From Candidatus Poseidoniaceae archaeon (GTDB taxonomy: Archaea > Thermoplasmatota > Poseidoniia > Poseidoniales > Poseidoniaceae): DNA of 6,413 bases. The translations under genes and the position numbers were made by a program. Position 1 is the first letter of the stretch; each line of letters opens with the position of its first letter. The notes beneath the pieces are model-generated. The model was not told the origin of the DNA. It saw only the letters and a program-made list of their open reading frames with translations, and ran no database searches. This document shows, in pieces, positions 1-5,424 of the stretch. The stretch spans positions 1 through 6,413 of the forward strand of contig DUJJ01000061.1 of NCBI GenBank assembly GCA_013329865.1. The letters are read 5' to 3'.

Positions 1-732
1 GATGACGTTGATGACTGGACAAAATTCAGCGCTAGGAAACACGCACCTTGGGCTGCCGACGGTCTACAAGCAGTGGGCGAAGAAATTGGTGACACCACTG
101 CAAGATTGGGATTTGTCGGCTCGCCTTGGACCATCTGTATGTATTTGTTATCTGGTGGTACTGGCGACAAAGATTTTCACAATGCGCGCGCCAAGATTTA
201 CTCTAACCCTGACCAAGCACGAGATATGCTGATGCGAATGGGGGCAATAGTTGGCGACTTACTAGCTGACCAAGTCATTCATGGTGGTGCCGATGGTGTC
301 CAGTTGTTCGACACATGGGCTGGACTACTATCACCAGAAATCTATCGCAAGTTTGCCATGCCGGCGACAGCTAGAACAATTGAAGTGTTTCGAGAAAAGG
401 TCGGTAGAGACACGCCAATAATCCATTACGCCAAGGGTTCAGGTCATCTTCATTCGGCAATCCGAGAGCTAGACCTCAATGCAATATCGCTGGATTGGCG
501 TGATAATCTAGCCACTAACCGTCAGCAATTTGGAAAGCAGTTCGCCTTCCAAGGCAATCTCGACCCATCATTACTCCACGGCTCAACCGAGATGGCCAAA
601 TCCGCAACCCGGCGTGTTTTAGCAGCGGCCGGGGATATGCCGGGTCATATTTTCAATTTGGGTCACGGCTTTGCTCCGTCGGCAAGAATCGAATGTGTTG
701 AGACCGTATTGAGAGAAATTGTAGGTGAATAA
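1..732 (+). CDS. hemE: Uroporphyrinogen decarboxylase, C-terminal 243 residues (5' partial)
   Basis: Cytoplasmic enzyme that decarboxylates the four acetate side chains of uroporphyrinogen III to give coproporphyrinogen III. The frame is open from base 1 with no stop, so the gene starts outside the window; about 110 residues are missing compared with the usual ~350, including the N-terminal Arg/Asp substrate residues of the family. Seen in the visible part (counting from base 1): GSPWT at 40-44 with the conserved Tyr at 48 and the GG that follows, FDTWAG at 103-108, LDW at 164-166, QGNLDP at 184-189, and FNLGHG at 218-223 carrying the conserved His222. These set it apart from the related methylcobamide:CoM methyltransferases of the same fold. 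The ATG at 73 is internal, because homology continues upstream of it. First visible gene of a hemE-hemF-hemY run, 2 bp before hemF. Confidence 0.95.
   Translation, partial: DDVDDWTKFSARKHAPWAADGLQAVGEEIGDTTARLGFVGSPWTICMYLLSGGTGDKDFHNARAKIYSNPDQARDMLMRMGAIVGDLLADQVIHGGADGVQLFDTWAGLLSPEIYRKFAMPATARTIEVFREKVGRDTPIIHYAKGSGHLHSAIRELDLNAISLDWRDNLATNRQQFGKQFAFQGNLDPSLLHGSTEMAKSATRRVLAAAGDMPGHIFNLGHGFAPSARIECVETVLREIVGE
723..728 (+). promoter_or_regulatory. Shine-Dalgarno site of hemF inside the end of hemE
   Basis: AGGTGA lies 6 nt before the hemF ATG at 735 and matches the tail of the consensus GGAGGTGA. It sits in the last codons of hemE, and only 2 bp separate the hemE TAA from the hemF ATG, so translation of the two genes is probably coupled. 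It supports 735 over the internal ATG at 747 as the start. Confidence 0.6.
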
Positions 733-734
733 TC

Positions 735-1646
735 ATGCGGCAAAAAATGGCTGACATGGTTCACCGCATTCAGGACGAGATTTGTGCGGCTTTAATCGAA
801 ATCGATGGTGTTGACTATCGTCAAGATGAGTGGACACGGCCAGAAGGAGGCGGTGGCAGAAGTCGTGTGTTTTCTGGCGGCAAAGTATTCGAGAAGGCCG
901 GCGTTAATGTTAGCGTAGTCCATGGAACTTTAACTCCACAAGCCGCCAAAAGCATGGGCGGTGGTCATGAATTAATGGGCACAGACCTTGATTTCTTTGC
1001 TACCGGGATAAGTCTCGTTCTTCATCCACATAACCCGATGGCACCAACGGTCCACGCAAATTATCGCTACTTTGAGCGAGGTGAAGGGAAGAAGCCAGGT
1101 AGTTGGTGGTTTGGCGGTGGCGCTGATTTAACCCCAAGTTACCTGTTTGAAGAGGATGCAGTTCACTTTCATCAAGTCCACAAGGATGCGTGTGATCGTC
1201 ATCCAGTAGCTGATTATCCTAGGTTTAAACAGTGGTGCGATGAATATTTTTACATCAAACATCGTGGCGAAAGAAGGGGTTTAGGGGGGATATTTTTTGA
1301 CGACATTAATCATGAAAGCAGGGAGGATTGTTTTGCCTTTGTCACCGACTGCGCTGAAGCTTTTCTAACATCATACTTACCAATTCTAGAGCGAAGAAAG
1401 GATTTGCCTTTTTCTGATGAACAAAAACAATGGCAACAAATTCGCCGTGGCCGATATGTCGAATTTAATCTAGTCTACGACCGTGGGACAACCTTCGGAT
1501 TGACTACCAATGGGAGGATTGAGAGTATCTTGATGTCTCTCCCGCTGACATCTCGCTGGGAGTATTGTCATGAGGTTGCCGATGATAGTGAAGAGGGTCG
1601 ATTATTAGCGGTGCTACGACATCCACGTGATTGGATTGAACTCTGA
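735..1646 (+). CDS. hemF: Oxygen-dependent coproporphyrinogen III oxidase
   Basis: Uses O2 to decarboxylate two propionates of coproporphyrinogen III to vinyl groups, giving protoporphyrinogen IX. It has 303 residues against 299 in E. coli, and is collinear with that protein from end to end. Seen: the glycine-rich substrate segment EGGGGRSRV (37-45), FEKAGVN (52-58), and the four conserved histidines at 97 (HPHNP), 107 (HANYRY), 146 and 176 (KHRGERRG), which match E. coli His96, 106, 145 and 175. Also [11 protein letters not shown] (124-134), FFDD (187-190), [15 protein letters not shown] (237-251) and the signature ESILMSLP (263-270). No signal peptide, so cytosolic. The gene is intact and lies between hemE and the oxidase gene, the product of each enzyme being the substrate of the next. 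The reaction implies an aerobic life style; the anaerobic radical-SAM alternative (HemN) is not in the window. Confidence 0.97.
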   Translation: MRQKMADMVHRIQDEICAALIEIDGVDYRQDEWTRPEGGGGRSRVFSGGKVFEKAGVNVSVVHGTLTPQAAKSMGGGHELMGTDLDFFATGISLVLHPHNPMAPTVHANYRYFERGEGKKPGSWWFGGGADLTPSYLFEEDAVHFHQVHKDACDRHPVADYPRFKQWCDEYFYIKHRGERRGLGGIFFDDINHESREDCFAFVTDCAEAFLTSYLPILERRKDLPFSDEQKQWQQIRRGRYVEFNLVYDRGTTFGLTTNGRIESILMSLPLTSRWEYCHEVADDSEEGRLLAVLRHPRDWIEL

Positions 1647-1654
1647 ACAGAGTT
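1639..1654. repeat. Perfect palindrome at the hemF-hemY junction
   Basis: AACTCTG, AA, CAGAGTT: two perfect 7-bp arms around a 2-bp centre, covering the hemF TGA stop and ending 6 bp before the hemY-type ATG. As RNA it could form a 6-bp stem with a 4-nt loop at the spot where ribosomes stop and restart; as DNA it could be a dimeric binding site. No T-run follows, so it does not look like an intrinsic terminator. Its function is unknown and chance is possible. Confidence 0.45.
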
Positions 1655-1660
1655 GATATT

Positions 1661-2923
1661 ATGACGAGTCTCCAGGATTGGATTAACCACGGCGAAGAGA
1701 TGCGCCGTCCACTAATGGTGAACTCCGAATTAGGTAATTCATCCACTGTTGTTATTGTTGGCGGCGGGCTTTCAGGCATGTGCTGTGCTTACCGAATTGC
1801 TACCAAGCGCCCGGATGTTAAGGTGATTATTCTCGAGCAATCAGACCAACTTGGTGGCGTGATAACTACGTGGCAAGACGGTGAATGGATTTGTGACCTA
1901 GCGGTAAATGCAGCCCGCCCTCATCCGGCATTTTGGCGACTTGTCGATGATTTGGGGTTGGCTAGTAAATTCAAACCTTCTAGACATCAGGCGCGGGCAC
2001 GCTGGGTTCTATCCGGGGGTAGGCGGCATCGATTATCATGGCGAACCCTGTTTAAAATCGGGCCTCTGAAACTCTGGAGGCGGGTAAAACAATCGAAAGT
2101 CGGCGGTCGGTCGGTCGCGCAGGTGATTCCAGACAAGGCAATTGCTGACGCGTTGTGCCTTGGGATAGTCAACGACACAGCAGAACATGTCGACGCAGAT
2201 TTCTTGTTACCAAGTCTTACCGGCTTTGGAGCTTCCCCGCCGATAAAAAAGCGTAAATTAACTCGGTTAATTGCCGAAACATATCCAATATTTACACCCA
2301 AAAGGGGCAGCATTGCGTCAGTTGAGGGCGGTATGGTGGTGTTAATCGAGTCCCTTAGGCAAAAATTATTACAGTTTGAAAATGTTGAGATAATGCTCAA
2401 TCAAACAGTAGAATCTGCCCAAACGACTGCCGAACACTTTGGCATCGGGTTAGAGTCAGTTATCTGGGCAGCACCGGGCGATCAAGCGGATTATTCCGAA
2501 TCGCAATTGTCTATTTTTGCCATTGGCTATCGTAATGAACAAGTTAGTCATGTTGAGGTAGGTTACGGTACGTTGATTCCTGACGCTAAATTACCGATTA
2601 GCGGCATATTGCATGAGAGCGACTTACATCATTCTCAGCGCGCGCCTGATGGACATAGGTTATTCCGTCTGATGGTGCCGCACAATCGGTGGAATGGGGA
2701 TGAACAGACAGTGCTGTCCTGTGCTGAGGATTTGCTTGGCAGTAATCCCGAGTTATTTGTCAACATAGGAGTGCGTGCCATACCACGCTATCAACCGGGC
2801 TATCTAAGAGCCGTAGCAAAGATGGATAAACCGTATTCGCGGGTTGGATGGGCGGTGAGTGGTGTATCTATTACCCACATTGTCGATGAAGCAGAACGAA
2901 TCGCTGAGTTATTTATCGAATGA
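1661..2923 (+). CDS. hemY: FAD-dependent protoporphyrinogen IX oxidase (HemY type)
   Basis: Oxidises protoporphyrinogen IX to protoporphyrin IX with O2. It has 420 residues, slightly short of the usual 450-480. Seen: the dinucleotide-binding fold VVIVGGGLSGM (30-40) with Glu59 ending the second strand and LGGVI (64-68); VEGGMVVLIESL (221-232), which corresponds to the HemY 'GGM..L...L' motif; GYGTLIP (301-307), like the HemY 'GFG.LVP' strand; and the C-terminal FAD segment GWAVSGVSITHIVDEA (396-411). The middle part is divergent, so the family call is firmer than the exact substrate. Because HemF lies just upstream, protoporphyrinogen is the likely substrate rather than coproporphyrinogen (the B. 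subtilis-type reaction). The start is uncertain: no clear ribosome site precedes 1661, and in-frame ATGs at 1700 and 1715 would trim a 13-18 residue extension that precedes the FAD fold. The 3' end overlaps convergent hemH by 15 bp. Confidence 0.85.
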   Translation: MTSLQDWINHGEEMRRPLMVNSELGNSSTVVIVGGGLSGMCCAYRIATKRPDVKVIILEQSDQLGGVITTWQDGEWICDLAVNAARPHPAFWRLVDDLGLASKFKPSRHQARARWVLSGGRRHRLSWRTLFKIGPLKLWRRVKQSKVGGRSVAQVIPDKAIADALCLGIVNDTAEHVDADFLLPSLTGFGASPPIKKRKLTRLIAETYPIFTPKRGSIASVEGGMVVLIESLRQKLLQFENVEIMLNQTVESAQTTAEHFGIGLESVIWAAPGDQADYSESQLSIFAIGYRNEQVSHVEVGYGTLIPDAKLPISGILHESDLHHSQRAPDGHRLFRLMVPHNRWNGDEQTVLSCAEDLLGSNPELFVNIGVRAIPRYQPGYLRAVAKMDKPYSRVGWAVSGVSITHIVDEAERIAELFIE

Positions 2924-4066
2924 GTGATGCAAAACTTCTTTTGACACAGATATGGATTTTCCATCGGAGGATAATTCTGGCATAGCCTCATAGTCTGCAG
3001 CAGTCAGTTGATATTCTAAGTCTTCTTTTTGTTGAGCAGAACCTTCAGCTTGGGTAAAGGTATAGGTGGCAAAATCTTTGCACCATTGTTGGTCTACGTT
3101 TAAACAATCAACAGCATATACGTTACCGCCCCACTCCTTGGCATCTTCTACCAATTCATGGCCAAGCTCGTCTGTGGTCTCTAGGCAATCAGCGACGAAA
3201 CTAGGCGAATAAACGACAATCTCTTTTTTGCCCTCTGCTATCAACTCCTCAACAACATCTTCAGTATACGGTGTAATCCATTCCTCAGACCCGAACTTAC
3301 TTTGGAATGTCATCATTGTCTGTTCTGGAGCTATGTGTTGTAAGCGATCGACAATCAGCCGGTAAGTCTCATAACAGTGTCGATAGTAGTCATCACCTTT
3401 TTCTAAAACTCGGCGTTTCTGCATGCCGTGGAAAGTCAGCAATAACATATCAGGGTTAATCCCCTCTTCCTTGAGCTGCTGAAGTTTTTCATCAACAATT
3501 CTGACTGAATTGTCGACGAATGCGTGAGTTCTATGGAAGTTGGTAATTACCTCAAAGTTGGGAATCTTAACTCGCTTCGACAATTCTTTTCCGAGTGAAT
3601 CTATGCCTGAGGCAACCGTGCTTTCTGAATATTGCGGAAACATTGGAATTACCATTAATTTAGTGGCTCCAACGCCATTTCTCAGGTCTTCCTCCCAACT
3701 GTCATACACTTCGTTGACATAGGGCGGCGAGAGTAGGAATGCATGGTTGACCTCAACATATCCTTCGGTATCAATGGTCTTCAACTCGTGTTCCACTTGT
3801 TCGGTAAATTGAACGGTGTTAGTTATGAGAGGAAAACTCTCACCGTCCCAAATTCGTTCATACAACTTTGCTGACTTCCTTGGTCGCAGTGGCAACACAA
3901 AACAATTTAGAATAATTTTCCAAACCAGTGGATTCCAATCAATCAGTCTTGGGTCACCCAAGAATTCTCGCAGATATTTTCTAAGGGCTTTGGGGGTCGG
4001 AGCCTCCGGAGAGCCTAATTGGACAAAAACGACTTTTGTCTTGCGTTTGAGTGGCGTATATTTCAT
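2909..4066 (-). CDS. hemH: Ferrochelatase with a C-terminal extension
   Basis: Inserts Fe2+ into protoporphyrin IX to make protoheme, the last step of the pathway started by hemE-hemF-hemY. It has 385 residues against about 320 in E. coli. Seen: VQLGSPEAPTP (15-25), YLREFLGDPRLID (31-43), PMFPQYSESTV (141-151), the catalytic His213 in TFHGM, CYETYRL (231-237), MMTFQSKFG (251-259), PYTED (266-270) and the acidic metal-site residue Glu296 in VADCLET. Unusual points: the common G-S-P-L of the substrate lip reads ESFPL (76-80), the usual Y-G-N/S-P segment reads FLLSPP (110-115), and a charged tail of about 45 residues follows the normal end near 338. The insertion-free GDDYYRHCYET stretch and the FLGDPRLID segment recall Bacteroidota-like and proteobacterial ferrochelatases, so transfer from bacteria is possible. 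No membrane segment. It has its own leader and strand, so it is transcribed apart from the other hem genes. Confidence 0.95.
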   Translation of the reverse strand: MKYTPLKRKTKVVFVQLGSPEAPTPKALRKYLREFLGDPRLIDWNPLVWKIILNCFVLPLRPRKSAKLYERIWDGESFPLITNTVQFTEQVEHELKTIDTEGYVEVNHAFLLSPPYVNEVYDSWEEDLRNGVGATKLMVIPMFPQYSESTVASGIDSLGKELSKRVKIPNFEVITNFHRTHAFVDNSVRIVDEKLQQLKEEGINPDMLLLTFHGMQKRRVLEKGDDYYRHCYETYRLIVDRLQHIAPEQTMMTFQSKFGSEEWITPYTEDVVEELIAEGKKEIVVYSPSFVADCLETTDELGHELVEDAKEWGGNVYAVDCLNVDQQWCKDFATYTFTQAEGSAQQKEDLEYQLTAADYEAMPELSSDGKSISVSKEVLHHSFDK

Positions 4067-4092
4067 AATTCGACCTCCGGGAAATATTTCAT
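4063..4092 (-). other. Nine-codon upstream ORF overlapping the hemH start
   Basis: On the - strand an ATG at 4090-4092 opens a reading frame for MKYFPEVEL whose TGA stop (4063-4065) overlaps the hemH ATG as ATGA. Its first nine bases, ATGAAATAT, are identical to the first nine of hemH 26 bp further on, and the hemH ribosome site lies inside it. It has no convincing ribosome site of its own. It may be a leader peptide coupled to hemH, or just the trace of a small duplication. Confidence 0.25.
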
Positions 4093-4255
4093 CTTTGATT
4101 TGATTGTGTACTTATTGAGCGATATTAGTTTACATGGCTAATTAGTTGGTAAAATAAACTGATGTTTGAAATAAAAGCCCCCACTTTATCAATCTGTAAC
4201 GGTATATTTGCCAACACGGGCTCTAATAATGATTTGTCTAAACTCAATAATGATT
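4067..4255. other. AT-rich intergenic region: hemH leader and 3' flank of the rhodanese gene
   Basis: A 189-bp gap, the longest non-coding stretch in the window, more AT-rich than the genes around it. It must hold the hemH promoter if hemH is not cotranscribed with the rhodanese gene. On the - strand, AT-rich stretches such as AAATATAC (4202-4209) and TTTATTTTACC (4149-4159) could serve as a TATA box or -10 element, but none is clear enough to call. A 10-bp direct repeat AATAATGATT (4225-4234 and 4246-4255, 21 bp apart) lies next to the rhodanese stop. I see no tRNA, no good rho-independent terminator and no riboswitch-like structure. Confidence 0.5.
4073..4078 (-). promoter_or_regulatory. 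Strong Shine-Dalgarno site of hemH
   Basis: On the - strand GGAGGT lies 6 nt before the hemH ATG (4064-4066). It is the best ribosome site in the window and fixes the hemH start firmly. Its presence shows that this organism uses anti-SD pairing at least for some genes. Confidence 0.8.
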
Positions 4256-4630
4256 CTATTGCGATACCGTAGTCGGCAAGCCTTCAGCGACGATGCTACG
4301 CCAACCACCCCACAGCGACACTACCTGGTCGTAACCCATATCTTTCAGAGACTTGGCAGCAATTGCACTGCGAAACCCACCACCACAATACAGCACTAAC
4401 TTATGTGCGGTGTCAAAATCATGCTTTTCGATATCACGCTCAATCACTCCTTTTCCGATATGAATTGCCCCCGAAAGGTGACCCGCGTCAAATTCATGAC
4501 GCTCTCTGACATCTATTATGACGGCACCGTCCGCCATAAGAGCAGAAATTTCGACGGCCGAGCATTCCTGAATCTCTTGCCTTGCCGCCTCAACTATTGT
4601 TAGAAATCTTGGACTATGTTTTTTCGCCAT
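4256..4630 (-). CDS. Single-domain rhodanese (sulfurtransferase)
   Basis: Rhodaneses move sulfane sulfur through a persulfide on one cysteine; the physiological donor and acceptor of this one are unknown. It has 124 residues, the normal size for a stand-alone domain, with no signal peptide, so cytosolic. Seen: IIDVRERHEF (38-47), the GHLSGAIHIG segment (50-59), the active loop YCGGGFRSA with Cys82 and Arg87 forming the six-residue C-x4-R loop, and the closing WGGW (107-110). The N-terminal SPRFLTIVEAA stretch followed by the VEIS helix resembles a known subgroup of small bacterial rhodaneses, which supports the ATG at 4628-4630 although no clear ribosome site precedes it. It is divergent from the methyltransferase gene and lies upstream of hemH on the same strand, 189 bp away; a role linked to heme is not shown by the sequence. 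Confidence 0.92.
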   Translation of the reverse strand: MAKKHSPRFLTIVEAARQEIQECSAVEISALMADGAVIIDVRERHEFDAGHLSGAIHIGKGVIERDIEKHDFDTAHKLVLYCGGGFRSAIAAKSLKDMGYDQVVSLWGGWRSIVAEGLPTTVSQ

Positions 4631-4631
4631 G

Positions 4632-4667
4632 GCACTACGATAGTGGACAGGCTCATGAGGGTAGTGC
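4632..4667. repeat. Inverted and direct TAGTG repeats between divergent genes
   Basis: GCACTAC (4632-4638) is the exact inverse of GTAGTGC (4661-4667), and a third half-site TAGTG lies at 4641-4645, forming CACTA-CGA-TAGTG with the first. The two TAGTG copies are 21 bp apart, about two helix turns. They fill most of the gap between the rhodanese ATG and the likely methyltransferase ATG, a natural place for an operator. No protein is known to bind here and chance is possible. Confidence 0.35.
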
Positions 4668-4680
4668 TCAACAGCGCTTC

Positions 4681-5382
4681 ATGGCCGGACAGATAACTGG
4701 GGCTGAGGCAGTTTACCAGGCTCTGTTAAGTGGTCAAGCGATTGACCGAGTCTTGGTTGACCGAGACAAAGACACGTCAATGATTAGACAGTTATGTCAA
4801 CAAAATGATATTCCTTTGGAGGAGGGCTCGACGAATGATCTTTGGCGCATGTCAGCCGCTGGCCATGTTGACGCACTTGCCCTAACGGGACGATTTCAAA
4901 CCAACTCAATTGATGAACTGATGGCACGAGGTGGAACAATTTGGTTTTTCGATGGAGTGACATATTCAACTAATCTGGGATTTGCTATTAGGACTGCTGA
5001 AGTGAGTGGAGCAGACGGAGTAGTGTTAAACGTCGCTAAGACTCATGAAGAGCGGCGCACAATTAGACGGGCAAGTATGCGTGCAGACCGTTTCATTCCC
5101 GTGATTTATTCCACTACTGAGGAGATAATTGTGAAAGCGAAACAGAACGGTCTAACCATCGTTGCCGCTGAAGACACTGGAGACAGAGGACCTTGGGAGG
5201 TGGACCTAACGAAGAATGTACTACTGGTTGTTGGGGCGGAACGGGACGGCGTGTGTCAAGAAACGCTAACCGCAGCAGATTTCATTGTCAAGTTGCCTAT
5301 GGATGGTTTTGTCCCATCATACAACCTACAAGTCGCAGTAAGCGTATTAGCAGTTGAAGCTCTTAGGCAGAAGCTAGAGTAA
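4681..5382 (+). CDS. SPOUT-class RNA 2'-O-methyltransferase, TrmH/RlmB family
   Basis: Enzymes of this family use S-adenosylmethionine to methylate the 2'-OH of a tRNA or rRNA nucleotide; which RNA is modified here cannot be told. With the ATG at 4681 it has 233 residues, like TrmH (229) and RlmB (243). An N-terminal L30e-like substrate-binding part (about 1-72, from ITGAEAV to VDALALTGRF) is followed by the knotted SPOUT domain: motif 1 NLGFAIRTAE (98-107) with Arg104, motif 2 LLVVGAERDG (181-190) and motif 3 LPMDGFVPSYNLQVA (205-219) with Asn215. The motif 3 form SYNLQVA differs slightly from the usual S-LNVSVA. The frame is open back to an ATG at 4582, but those residues lie on top of the rhodanese gene and the family normally starts near the ITG segment; no ribosome site supports either start. 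It is intact, divergent from the rhodanese gene and 42 bp before the binding-protein start. Confidence 0.88.
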   Translation: MAGQITGAEAVYQALLSGQAIDRVLVDRDKDTSMIRQLCQQNDIPLEEGSTNDLWRMSAAGHVDALALTGRFQTNSIDELMARGGTIWFFDGVTYSTNLGFAIRTAEVSGADGVVLNVAKTHEERRTIRRASMRADRFIPVIYSTTEEIIVKAKQNGLTIVAAEDTGDRGPWEVDLTKNVLLVVGAERDGVCQETLTAADFIVKLPMDGFVPSYNLQVAVSVLAVEALRQKLE

Positions 5383-5413
5383 TATGCCAAATCTCTTTTA
5401 TTCATGCGGTTTA

Positions 5414-5418
5414 GAGGG
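5414..5418 (+). promoter_or_regulatory. Probable ribosome site deciding the binding-protein start
   Basis: GAGGG lies 6 nt before the ATG at 5425. The earlier in-frame ATG at 5404 has only a pyrimidine- and AT-rich stretch before it. This favours 5425, unless the transcript is leaderless. Confidence 0.45.
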
Positions 5419-5424
5419 CTGACC

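Noticed and set aside
1..732. Methylcobamide:CoM methyltransferase instead of HemE
   Set aside because: Same fold, but the FDTWAG, QGNLDP and FNLGHG motifs and the neighbouring hemF point to true uroporphyrinogen decarboxylase.
1504..1779. Open frame on the - strand across the hemF-hemY junction
   Set aside because: It lies opposite two well-supported genes and its translation resembles no protein family I know; a shadow frame.
1987..2400. 137-codon open frame on the - strand inside the oxidase gene
   Set aside because: It lies wholly opposite hemY-type coding sequence, and has low-complexity, non-protein-like composition.
1661..2923. Coproporphyrinogen III oxidase of the coproporphyrin-dependent route (CgoX)
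   Set aside because: HemF upstream already makes protoporphyrinogen IX and no HemQ-like gene is visible, so the protoporphyrin route is simpler. The substrate is still inferred, not shown.
3816..4103. 95-codon open frame on the + strand opposite the hemH start
   Set aside because: Antisense to conserved HemH coding and its ribosome site; no recognisable domain.
4172..4186. Possible terminator of the rhodanese gene (AAAG, G-run, CTTT on the - strand, then T-rich)
   Set aside because: Only a 4-bp stem with a weak A/T base; not enough for an intrinsic terminator call.
4582..4680. Longer methyltransferase start at the ATG at 4582
   Set aside because: The extra 33 residues overlap the N-terminal coding part of the rhodanese gene, show no family similarity, and the family normally begins near the ITG segment just after the ATG at 4681.
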